In this document: piece after piece, positions 7,562-14,853 of the stretch
How the letters are laid out: every line of letters begins with the position of its first letter
Position numbering within the stretch: position 1 is the stretch's first letter
Assembly (NCBI RefSeq): GCF_008801925.2
Contig: NZ_CP062804.1
Span: 1,240,001 to 1,304,000, forward strand
From: Cupriavidus basilensis
GTDB taxonomy: Bacteria; Pseudomonadota; Gammaproteobacteria; Burkholderiales; Burkholderiaceae
Reading direction: 5' to 3'
Length of the DNA stretch: 64,000 bases
Translations under genes and position numbers: made by a program
Notes under the pieces: generated by a model
The model's input: only the letters and a program-made list of their open reading frames with translations
What the model was told of the DNA's origin: nothing
Databases searched by the model: none

Positions 7562-9661
7562 TTAGTAGTTAAGCGCCACGTTGAGCATGACCGTACGGGG
7601 ATTGCCCACCGGCACGATGTTGTTGCTCAGGCCGCCGGCGTAGTACGCCTTGTCGAACACGTTCTTGACGTTGAGCGCGGCCTTCCAGTGCGATGCCACA
7701 TAGCCCACGCCAAGGTCCGCCACCGCGTAGCCGGGCACGGTGTAGTTGAAGGTGTAGCCGCGCTTGGCGCTTTCCGCGCGCATGCCGGCGCCGGCGTACC
7801 AGCCTGCCAGCGGCCCGCGGAAATGCTTGGTGCCCCAAAGCGAGACGCTGTGCCGGGGCACGTTGTTGAGCGGCTTGCCCACATTGGCGGCAACGGTATC
7901 TTCCGTGACCTCGCTGGCGATGTAGGCATAGGCGCCGGCCAGGCTCCAGCCGCCGCCAAGGTCCGCTGTCAGCTCTGCCTCCAGCCCGCGCGTGCGCTGC
8001 TCGCCCGTGGCAATGCTGAAGCCGGTATTGACCGGGTCCGAGCTCAGCACGTTGCGCCGGGTCAGGTCGAAGGCCGACAGCGTCACCAGGCCGCTCTTGT
8101 TGGGCAAGTCGAACTTGATGCCCACCTCGGCCTGGCGCCCCGTCTCGGGCTTGAAGGTGCCGCCGTTGACGTCGGTGCCGCTATTGGGCAGGAACGAGGT
8201 CGCGTAGCTGACATAGGGACGTGCCCAGCTGGTCAGGTCGAACATCAGCCCGGCGCTGCCGGTGACGGCCCGCGCGGTGTCGTCCAGGCGCGTGGCGGCC
8301 AGGCGGTCCGTGGTGCTGGTGCGGGCGGTGTCGTGGCGCAGGCCGGCGGTGAGCAGCCAGCGCTCGGCAAAGCGCACCTGGTCGCGCGCGTAGAAGCCCA
8401 GCGTGCTGACGTTGTCTTCCTGGTTCAGGCTGTAGGCGCTGGGGCAGTTCACGGCTGCGCCATAGACCGGGTTGTAGACGTTCAGCGCCGCGACGCGGCA
8501 GGTGCGCTGCAGGCGGCTCTCGTTGCTGCGGTTGTAGTCCACGCCGAGCGTGATCTCATGCTGCTGCCCGGCAAGCTCGAAGCGCCGCTGCAGGTTGGTA
8601 TCCACGCCAATGGTGGTGCCGGAGAAATCCTGCTGCGTGCCGCTGCGGTTGAGCAACTGGCTGTTGACGGCCATGGTGCCGCCAGCGATCAGCGTGCCGG
8701 CCAGCGACAGCGTTTGCCAGCGGAAATTCTGGTTCAGCGTCCAGCCGGAATCGAAGCGGTGGGTCAGCGCATAGCCCAGCCGGTTCTGCTCGCCGTCATA
8801 TGGCGCCAGGCCCGGCTCGCCGGTAAAGCGGCTATTGGGCAGGGTGCCGTTGCGGTTGGCGGTGAGCGTGCCATTCACGGGCAGGCCTTGCTGGCGTACG
8901 TATTGCCGCTCGTTGTGGCTCGCCAGCAGGGTCAGGTCGGTGCGCGTGCCCAGGTCCAGCGACAGCGACGGCGCGATATAGCGGTTGCGGTAATAGACGT
9001 AGTCGGTCGCGTCGTCGCTGTTCATCGCCAGGGCGTTGACGCGCAGCGCGGCCTTGCCGTTTGCCGACAACGGCGTGCCCACGTCCGCTGTGGCCTGCCG
9101 AAAGCCGTAGTTGCCTACCGTCAGCCCCAGTTCGCCAAACAGTTCGGGCGTGGGGCGCTTGCTGACGATATTGACCATGCCGCCCGGCTGCACCTTGCCG
9201 AACAATACCGAGGCCGGGCCTTTGAGCACTTCCACGCGCTGCGCGCCGAACAGCTCCTGCGCCACGCGGTTGTTGGACTCGACCAGCAGGCCATCGACAA
9301 AGACCGATTCCGATGCGCGCTGGCCGCGGATGATGAAGTCGTCCCAGCCGCGCCGGCCGTAGACATTGGTAACCACGCCGGCGGAATTGGCCAGTGCGTC
9401 CCCCAGGGTTTGCGCTTGCTGGCTGTCCATCAGGTCGCGCGTGATCACGGTGATGGACTGCGCGCTGTCCGCCGCGGACGTGCCGGACTTGGTCACCCCA
9501 GCTGCCCGGCGCGTGGCAAAGCCGGTGTCGGCACGGGGGTCTTCGGCGGCGCTGACCGTGACGGACGGCAAAGTGGTCTCGGCGTCCGGTGCGGCCTGGG
9601 CCATGGCAGGGGAGAACAGGCAGCCCAGGGCGGCCGGGGCAATCAGGTGGCGAGTGAGCAT
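7562..9661 (-). CDS. TonB-dependent siderophore receptor
   Basis: A 699-residue outer-membrane receptor. After a signal peptide (MLTRHLIAPAALGCLFSPAM, AQA) comes a TonB box-like LPSVTVSA, the plug domain (SITVITRDLMDSQQAQTLGD, with RRGWDDFIIRG and VEVLKGPASVLFGKVQPGG) and a 22-strand barrel ending in NPRTVMLNVALNY with an aromatic last residue. This is the FhuA/FhuE/FoxA hydroxamate type. No N-terminal signalling extension is present, so sigma/anti-sigma control is unlikely; a Fur box stands just upstream. Uptake of a ferric hydroxamate is inferred; the exact siderophore is not. Confidence 0.92.
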   Translation of the reverse strand: MLTRHLIAPAALGCLFSPAMAQAAPDAETTLPSVTVSAAEDPRADTGFATRRAAGVTKSGTSAADSAQSITVITRDLMDSQQAQTLGDALANSAGVVTNVYGRRGWDDFIIRGQRASESVFVDGLLVESNNRVAQELFGAQRVEVLKGPASVLFGKVQPGGMVNIVSKRPTPELFGELGLTVGNYGFRQATADVGTPLSANGKAALRVNALAMNSDDATDYVYYRNRYIAPSLSLDLGTRTDLTLLASHNERQYVRQQGLPVNGTLTANRNGTLPNSRFTGEPGLAPYDGEQNRLGYALTHRFDSGWTLNQNFRWQTLSLAGTLIAGGTMAVNSQLLNRSGTQQDFSGTTIGVDTNLQRRFELAGQQHEITLGVDYNRSNESRLQRTCRVAALNVYNPVYGAAVNCPSAYSLNQEDNVSTLGFYARDQVRFAERWLLTAGLRHDTARTSTTDRLAATRLDDTARAVTGSAGLMFDLTSWARPYVSYATSFLPNSGTDVNGGTFKPETGRQAEVGIKFDLPNKSGLVTLSAFDLTRRNVLSSDPVNTGFSIATGEQRTRGLEAELTADLGGGWSLAGAYAYIASEVTEDTVAANVGKPLNNVPRHSVSLWGTKHFRGPLAGWYAGAGMRAESAKRGYTFNYTVPGYAVADLGVGYVASHWKAALNVKNVFDKAYYAGGLSNNIVPVGNPRTVMLNVALNY

Positions 9662-9694
9662 GGTGCTGCGAGAGTGCTGAAAGCGCCGGATTGT

Positions 9695-9713
9695 AAATGA
9701 TAATTATTATCGT
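9695..9713. promoter_or_regulatory. Fur box
   Basis: AAATGATAATTATTATCGT, 34-52 bases upstream of the siderophore receptor start, matches the GATAAT-rich 19-bp Fur consensus closely (on the minus strand it contains GATAATAATTATCATT). It indicates iron repression of the receptor; the plus-strand dehydrogenase gene is about 160 bases away on the other side and could also be affected. Confidence 0.8.
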
Positions 9714-9869
9714 TTGTTAGATTTTGTAATGAAACCGGGCTGTGCTTAGCCCGGGACGGCGGTGCCGAATGCATGCGCCGGTTTTGCGCCTCGCCTTGCA
9801 ACGCGCTTTCCACCTCAAGCGCGGCAGACTATGGTGACTAGGAGGCAGAAGCCCGAACAGGAGAACACC

Positions 9870-10586
9870 ATGGCATCGTCGGCATCCCCCCGCCGCATCG
9901 TGATTACCGGCGCCGGTGGCGCGCTTGGCCGCGCCGTTACCCAGGCGTTCGCGGACGAGGGGGCGCGGCTGGCCCTGATCGACCGCGACGTGGAAGTGCT
10001 GCGCGCGCACGCGCCGGTGCCCGAGGCCGCGGACTGGCACCTGTTGCTGGCGGCGGACGTGACCTCGACGGACAGCATGGCCGTGGCAGCGCGCAGCATC
10101 CTCGACGCCTTCGGCGGCGTGGATGTGCTGGTGCACGTGGCCGGCGGCTTCGAGATGGGCGAGCCCGTGCAAGCGCTCAGCCGCGAGTCGTGGATGCGGA
10201 TGATGGACCTGAACGCCTGGTCGCTGGTGGCCGTCATGCAGCATCTGCTGCCCGCCATGCTTGCGCAGGGCACCGGCAAGGTCGTGGCTGTGACCGCGCG
10301 CGGCGCCGCCAGCGGGGCCGCCGCGATGGGCGCCTACTGCGCCTCAAAGAGTGCGTTGCAGCGTCTGGTGGAGAGCTTGTCGCACGAGGTGCGCCGGGCC
10401 GGCGTCAACGTCAACAGCGTGGCGCCGGGCACGCTCGATACCCATGCCAACCGCCAGGCCATGCCCGCCGCCGATCCCACCGACTGGGTCTCCACCGCGT
10501 CGGCGGCACGCGCCATTGCCTTCCTGGCCTCGGACGCGGCGCAGGCGATCCATGGGCAGCATGTGGTGCTGGATGGGCTGAGCTGA
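9870..10586 (+). CDS. Short-chain dehydrogenase/reductase
   Basis: A 238-residue classical SDR. The dinucleotide loop is TGAGGALGRAV near residue 12, the NAG-region counterpart is VHVAGGFEMG, and the catalytic pair is YCASKSALQRL with a Ser-to-Ala change in the usual S position (ARGAASGAAAMGAYCASK), so the catalytic Ser may be one of the nearby residues. The C-terminus (FLASDAAQAIHGQHVVLDG) is standard. The start at 9870 has AGGAG eight bases upstream. Substrate unknown. The gene stands alone between the siderophore receptor and the convergent hipA. Confidence 0.87.
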   Translation: MASSASPRRIVITGAGGALGRAVTQAFADEGARLALIDRDVEVLRAHAPVPEAADWHLLLAADVTSTDSMAVAARSILDAFGGVDVLVHVAGGFEMGEPVQALSRESWMRMMDLNAWSLVAVMQHLLPAMLAQGTGKVVAVTARGAASGAAAMGAYCASKSALQRLVESLSHEVRRAGVNVNSVAPGTLDTHANRQAMPAADPTDWVSTASAARAIAFLASDAAQAIHGQHVVLDGLS

Positions 10587-10608
10587 GCGGCGTTGAGCCA
10601 AGAGGTCT

Positions 10609-11913
10609 CTACGCCTTGCGCCGTGCCAGCGGCAATGTCGCCAGCCGTTCCAGCACCACGGCACGCATGCCCGCCGGCGCCGGCAGCTGCTCCAGCAATG
10701 CCGGCCAGCGCTCGTGCGCCATCGCCACCGCGTCCTTCACGGCGGCGGTGGCGATGCGCTCGGCGATCCGGGCCTTGCGCGCGAACTCGCGGTAGGTCTG
10801 CAGGGTTTGCTCGCGCTGCTGGCGGTCGATGGCCACATTCTGGCCGAAGCCGGCAAAGCCCGGCAGGGCGGCCACGCTGACGATGTCGTAAGCGGGCGAG
10901 AGCTCGGGGGCGACGCCGTTGCGGTACAGGAAGGAGAAGTTCTTAAGGTGAGCGTCACTGTTGCCCAGCAGGGTATTGACGGCCTGGCGGATAAAGAACT
11001 GCCGCACGTCTTCGATGCCACGCACGCTCAGGCGCTCCAGCAGTTGCACCAGGGCGGCGTAGGCGTCATGGCCGCCATACTTGCGGTTGGGCATGCGGGT
11101 CAGCAACTGGCAGCCGTCTTCGGCATGCACGCGCCCGCCGGGCTCGCGGTCGAAGCGGTCCACGGCGAGGAAGTGCAGGCCGGGGCCAAGGGCCTCGGCC
11201 AGCCCCTCGACCTCGATGGCGGCAAGCGGCGCGGGCCGGCACGGCGCCACCGCCACGCCAGCGGCCTGCGCCAGCTGCATCGACACGTATTCGTTGAAGA
11301 CCTGGCTGTCGTCATTGCGCGCGGGCAGCTTGGCGATCAGGTCGGAGAGGTGCCCGTGGGTGGGCATGGTGTAGCGCTTGCCGGCATGCGCGGTGGACAG
11401 CGCCAGCTTGTTCTGCACGCCCGAGACCGAGGCCGCGCCTTCGGTGGCGCCTTCGATCACGGCAATTTCGAGGTTGTCCGCGCCGCCCGTCACGCCGACG
11501 GTGCGCACGTGCTCGGGCAGGGCGTCGATGGGCGCGGGGCGCACCACCACCGCGCCCGGCAGGTCGTCGCCGGCGGCGGCCAGAATGCCGAAATCGTCGC
11601 GGTCTTCGGGATGGTGGCGCGTGGCCTCCAGGCGCTTGCGCAGCTCGCTCTCGGGCAACAGCCCGGCAAAGTAGGGCGGCAGCGCCGCGTTGGTGTTGTA
11701 CAGCGCGGGATGGAAAGGGTTGGACAGCACCGAGGCGGTCAGTGTGTCGTTGCCGGGGAAGGTCAGCGAAAGGCTGAGCGTGGGCCGCAGCGGGTCGCCG
11801 CGGAAGGCTTCCGCCGGCACGAAGCGGCAGGTGCGCCCCACCTCGCACAAATGGCCGCACAGCACGCCGTGCAGATGCACTTCCAGATAGCGGGGGCGTA
11901 GCCCGGTGCTCAT
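10609..11913 (-). CDS. hipA: HipA-type serine/threonine kinase toxin
   Basis: A 434-residue HipA kinase. The N-terminal couple_hipA domain (about 1-110) contains NPFHPALYNTNAALPPYFAG and LLPESELRKRLE; the kinase core has SGVQNKLALS (phosphate-binding loop), the lysine-bearing IAKLP, the catalytic LLGNSDAHLKNFSFLY and the metal-binding LSPAYDIVS. All key residues are present. In E. coli HipA phosphorylates glutamyl-tRNA synthetase and causes persistence; the target here is not known. Translation starts inside the last codons of hipB (four-base ATGA overlap), the usual order of the pair. Confidence 0.92.
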   Translation of the reverse strand: MSTGLRPRYLEVHLHGVLCGHLCEVGRTCRFVPAEAFRGDPLRPTLSLSLTFPGNDTLTASVLSNPFHPALYNTNAALPPYFAGLLPESELRKRLEATRHHPEDRDDFGILAAAGDDLPGAVVVRPAPIDALPEHVRTVGVTGGADNLEIAVIEGATEGAASVSGVQNKLALSTAHAGKRYTMPTHGHLSDLIAKLPARNDDSQVFNEYVSMQLAQAAGVAVAPCRPAPLAAIEVEGLAEALGPGLHFLAVDRFDREPGGRVHAEDGCQLLTRMPNRKYGGHDAYAALVQLLERLSVRGIEDVRQFFIRQAVNTLLGNSDAHLKNFSFLYRNGVAPELSPAYDIVSVAALPGFAGFGQNVAIDRQQREQTLQTYREFARKARIAERIATAAVKDAVAMAHERWPALLEQLPAPAGMRAVVLERLATLPLARRKA

Positions 11914-12203
11914 GATTCCTGCTCCAGGAACATTTCCACCGAGGTCTTGGCCTCGCGGTCCGGCCCGCTGTCCTTGCCCTCGACCAGGCGCTTCACGGCG
12001 AGCAGGTGCTCGCGTGGCACCAGGACCCATTCCGCATCGAGCGCGGCACCCACGGCTTCGAGTGTGGAGGCGCGCACATCGCTGCGGCCGCTCAGCGCTG
12101 TGGTCAGGTTGGACGGCGCCATGCCGATCAGCCGGGCCACTTCCCCCAGCGAGGATTTGCGTGTGGCTCGGCGTGCCTGGAGCTGATCAAAGAATGATGC
12201 CAT
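11910..12203 (-). CDS. hipB: HipB-type Xre antitoxin
   Basis: A 97-residue helix-turn-helix protein (RKSSLGEVARLIGMAPSNLT, TALSGRSDVRASTLEAVGAA) preceding and overlapping hipA. HipB proteins neutralise HipA and repress the operon through palindromes; four matching palindromes lie upstream, one of them over the start codon. The C-terminal tail (EAKTSVEMFLEQES) ends in an acidic stretch comparable to the unstructured tail used for proteolytic control in other HipB proteins. Confidence 0.9.
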   Translation of the reverse strand: MASFFDQLQARRATRKSSLGEVARLIGMAPSNLTTALSGRSDVRASTLEAVGAALDAEWVLVPREHLLAVKRLVEGKDSGPDREAKTSVEMFLEQES

Positions 12204-12301
12204 GGCATATTTTCACATCAAAAGATATGAAATAGCATAGCACACGACAGCGTTTATTATGTCATTGCATAATATATCTCAAATAAACATGTCATAGCAT
12301 A
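12196..12301. promoter_or_regulatory. Four evenly spaced hipBA operators
   Basis: Four copies of TATG-N6-CATA occur at 12196-12209 (GATGCCATGGCATA), 12226-12239 (TATGAAATAGCATA), 12258-12271 (TATGTCATTGCATA) and 12288-12301 (CATGTCATAGCATA). The starts are 30, 32 and 30 bases apart, i.e. about three helical turns, and the first covers the hipB start codon. The E. coli hip promoter also carries four palindromic operators (TATCC-N8-GGATA), so this is very likely the HipB operator array with a different half site. Confidence 0.75.
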
Positions 12302-12314
12302 ATAGCCTGTGCGA

Positions 12315-13940
12315 TCAGGCCGCCTTGCTCTGGTCTGCCGCTTGCCCTGCGGACGCCAGAACGCGGAAGTGGCCCAGCTCATCCGGCGCGCACTGCGCAA
12401 TCAACCCGGTTTCCCAGGCCAGGTAGGCGCGCGCGGCGTCCTTGTTGCCTTCGTGCCGGTCGTGCACGAAAAACAGGTAGTCGATACGCGCTTCCGGGGG
12501 CAGCCCCACCGGCTCGGCCGCCTCGGGCAGCCCCGCGGCCTGCCAGGTGCGGTAGCCCTCCGCCAGCCGGTACACGTGGCGGTAGCCGGCGGCCAGCAGA
12601 TCCTGCCCGGCCAGGTTGGCGATGTGCGGCTCGCTCGCGATCAGGATGACTGGCTGGTCGGGGGTGGCGCCAAGGCGGTCCAGCGTGGCGGGCAGGCGCG
12701 GGCGGATCGACCAGGCCGCGCCTTCGGCGTGGCCGCGGGCGTATTCGGCGCTTTCGCGCAGGTCGATGCGCAGCGCGTCGGGCGCCTGTGCGTACAGCGC
12801 GCGCAGCAGGTTGGCGTCGAGCACCGGCAGGGCGTGGGCGGGCAGGGTGCGCGGCGGCGCGCTCGCCTTGATGGCGGCATTGACGCCGTGCGCGAGCACG
12901 GCGCTCTCATAGCCCAGCTGGTAAAGCCAGCTGGCCACCACCGGTGCGCGCACGCCATCGTCGTCGAACACGATCACGCGGCTGCCGCGTACGCCGATGT
13001 ACTGGTCGGTGGCCTGCACCAGCTGGCCGCCGGGTGCGTGCCGCGCGCCGTCGATCGAGCCTTGCGCGAATTCCTCGGCAGTGCGGATATCCAGCAGGTA
13101 GGTGGTGCGGCTCTCATCGTCCAGCCACTGCTGCGCCTGCGTGGCCGACAGCGCGGGCAAGCCGGCGCGCTGCAGCAGCCGGGCCGAGCGAGCGCGCGCC
13201 TCGGCCAGCTCGCTGGCCGGCGGGGCCGCCGGGTAGCGGCGCTGGCTGCCATGCTCGAGCGCGTGGTCGGCCAGGTACCAGCCCTGCGTGCCATTCTCCA
13301 GCGCCAGCACCGGATTGGGCAGGCCAAGGTTGCGCAGCGTCTGCGCGCCGATGATGCTGCGCGTGCGCCCGGCGCAGTGCACCACCACGGTGGTCTGCGC
13401 ATCCGGCAGCAGCGCCGCCAGGCGCAGGGCCAGCTCGCCGTTGGGCAGGCTGTGCGCGCCGGGGATGGTCATCTTCTGGTGCTCGGCAAAGGTGCGGCCA
13501 TCCACCAGCACCAGCGGCTCGCCGCTGTCGCGGCGCGCCACCAGCTCAGCAGCGCTCAGGCGCGGCGTGTGCTGCTGGTGCTCGACCAGTTCGCCAAACG
13601 TCTTCGATGGTACGTTGACGCCCTTGAACAAGGTGTAGCCGGCCGCGGCCCACGCTGCGGCACCGCCCGCCAGCAGCGTGAGATTGCTGTAGCCCAGGCT
13701 AGCCAGCCGCTGTGCCGCCAGCTCGGCCACGCCGTCGCCGGCGTCGAGCAGCACGATGCGCTCGGCCAGGCGCGGCGCCAGCAGGGCAACATCCAGCTCC
13801 AGCCGGCTGTAGGGCAGGGGCACGGCGAAGAAGGGATGGCCCTCGCCATATTGGCCGTGCTCGCGCACGTCGAACAGCGCCAGGGGCTGGCCGTCGTTAA
13901 GCCAGCCGCGCAAGGTGACGGCGTCGATGGATTGGGTCAT
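12315..13940 (-). CDS. Four-domain rhodanese sulfurtransferase
   Basis: A 541-residue protein made of four rhodanese repeats. Only the second keeps the active cysteine (VVVHCAGRTRSIIGAQTLRN, Cys189); the first (IVLLDAGDG), third (VIVFDDDGVRA) and fourth (VILIASEPH) have lost it. A C-terminal segment (LFFVHDRHEGNKDAARAYLA, WETGL) follows. Active rhodaneses move sulfane sulfur through a cysteine persulfide. The gene lies 49 bases behind the thiol dioxygenase gene and both are clearly one operon; its whole length is repeated as the second half of the fusion protein at 14854. Confidence 0.9.
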   Translation of the reverse strand: MTQSIDAVTLRGWLNDGQPLALFDVREHGQYGEGHPFFAVPLPYSRLELDVALLAPRLAERIVLLDAGDGVAELAAQRLASLGYSNLTLLAGGAAAWAAAGYTLFKGVNVPSKTFGELVEHQQHTPRLSAAELVARRDSGEPLVLVDGRTFAEHQKMTIPGAHSLPNGELALRLAALLPDAQTTVVVHCAGRTRSIIGAQTLRNLGLPNPVLALENGTQGWYLADHALEHGSQRRYPAAPPASELAEARARSARLLQRAGLPALSATQAQQWLDDESRTTYLLDIRTAEEFAQGSIDGARHAPGGQLVQATDQYIGVRGSRVIVFDDDGVRAPVVASWLYQLGYESAVLAHGVNAAIKASAPPRTLPAHALPVLDANLLRALYAQAPDALRIDLRESAEYARGHAEGAAWSIRPRLPATLDRLGATPDQPVILIASEPHIANLAGQDLLAAGYRHVYRLAEGYRTWQAAGLPEAAEPVGLPPEARIDYLFFVHDRHEGNKDAARAYLAWETGLIAQCAPDELGHFRVLASAGQAADQSKAA

Positions 13941-13989
13941 GGCGTGCTCCGCGTGAACAAGGGATGGGGCTGTCGTCTTGGCCGCAATG

Positions 13990-14613
13990 TCAGGCCGCTG
14001 CTTTCTCGCTGCGGTTCATCTGCGTGGCGTTGTAGTTGACGATGCGCCCGGTCTCCAGCTCCACGCCGATGCGTCCCGTCAGCGTTTCGAGTGGACGGCC
14101 GTAGAGGTGGAAGTGCAGTGTGGGGGCGTCGCCCACCACGTGGATGCTGTGGATGTCCTGCGGCAGGAAGCTGATCGGCGTGCCCGGGCGCACCACCAGC
14201 TCGCGCTCCAGTTCGATGCTGGCGCGCTCGGGGTTGCTGCCGTCGTCGGTGCGGCGGTAGACGCGGTTGAGCTCATCGCCTTGCACGGCCACGATGACGG
14301 CCCACGTGTCATGGTTGTGCGGGATGGTCTTCTTGCCCGGCACGATCGAATTGAGGTAGAGCGCCGGCAACTGGCCTTCTCCGCTCAGGCGGTAGCGGGT
14401 AGAGGTGGTGGTGCCGTCGCTGGGCGGCGGGAAATCGGCAAAGCCGAACAGGTCCTTCTGGTCGGCCAGCTTCTGCAGGGCGGCGGTGATCTGACCGAGC
14501 GTGGCGCGATCCACCTCGCGCTGTGCCGTCAGTGCGCTGACCTCGGCGAGGGTGGCGGCAATGGCCGCATTGCGCTGGTTTTGCTGGTCGGTCTGGTTGG
14601 TCTGGGTCGTCAT
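13990..14613 (-). CDS. Cysteine/thiol dioxygenase-like cupin
   Basis: A 207-residue cupin of the cysteine dioxygenase family, which adds O2 to a thiol to give a sulfinate. The iron ligands are visible as TIPHNHDTW (His99, His101) and QDIHSIH (His155 by alignment to the paralogue). HFHLYG follows, as in bacterial CDO and 3-mercaptopropionate or mercaptosuccinate dioxygenases; the substrate is not decided. The start at 14613 begins a Gln/Thr-rich leader peptide (MTTQTNQTDQQNQ). It precedes the four-domain rhodanese gene and diverges from the fused version. Confidence 0.88.
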   Translation of the reverse strand: MTTQTNQTDQQNQRNAAIAATLAEVSALTAQREVDRATLGQITAALQKLADQKDLFGFADFPPPSDGTTTSTRYRLSGEGQLPALYLNSIVPGKKTIPHNHDTWAVIVAVQGDELNRVYRRTDDGSNPERASIELERELVVRPGTPISFLPQDIHSIHVVGDAPTLHFHLYGRPLETLTGRIGVELETGRIVNYNATQMNRSEKAAA

Positions 14614-14768
14614 GGGGGGAGATCCTGTTATGAATACGATGCCGTGGCAGGTGGCGGCCGTGCTCCACTCTACGGAGTGCGGGACCCGGGAAGAACGAAC
14701 AATATCGCCGATGCATATTCGGTTTTGATCTGGTGCAAGACGGCATGATGTCCGCGCCAGGCACGGCA

Positions 14769-14793
14769 TAACGATCTGCGATCTGATTCGTTA
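14769..14793. promoter_or_regulatory. Inverted repeat TAACGA-N13-TCGTTA, putative sulfur regulator site
   Basis: A perfect 6-bp inverted repeat with a 13-base spacer, 60 bases before the start of the fusion gene. The same motif with the same spacer (one mismatch) precedes the cystine-type ABC operon at 19825. The preceding bases (GCATAACGAT) are also shared. The architecture fits a LysR-type regulator such as CysB or Cbl; that assignment is inference. Confidence 0.5.
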
Positions 14794-14853
14794 GCGCCCG
14801 GTGCAACATCTTTTAGGCTTCAACCTGCCCAGCATTTTCAAGAGCTTCCCGCC

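Noticed and set aside
7688..9700. Plus-strand open frame of 670 codons
   Set aside because: It is the complement of the TonB-dependent receptor gene; composition is that of an antisense frame and no family motif is seen.
12309..14039. Plus-strand open frame of 576 codons
   Set aside because: Antisense of the rhodanese gene with Gln/Arg/Gly strings; the minus-strand product has clear domains.
14614..14853. Sigma-54 type promoter upstream of the fusion gene
   Set aside because: GGCACG at 14760 has no GC element at the required distance.
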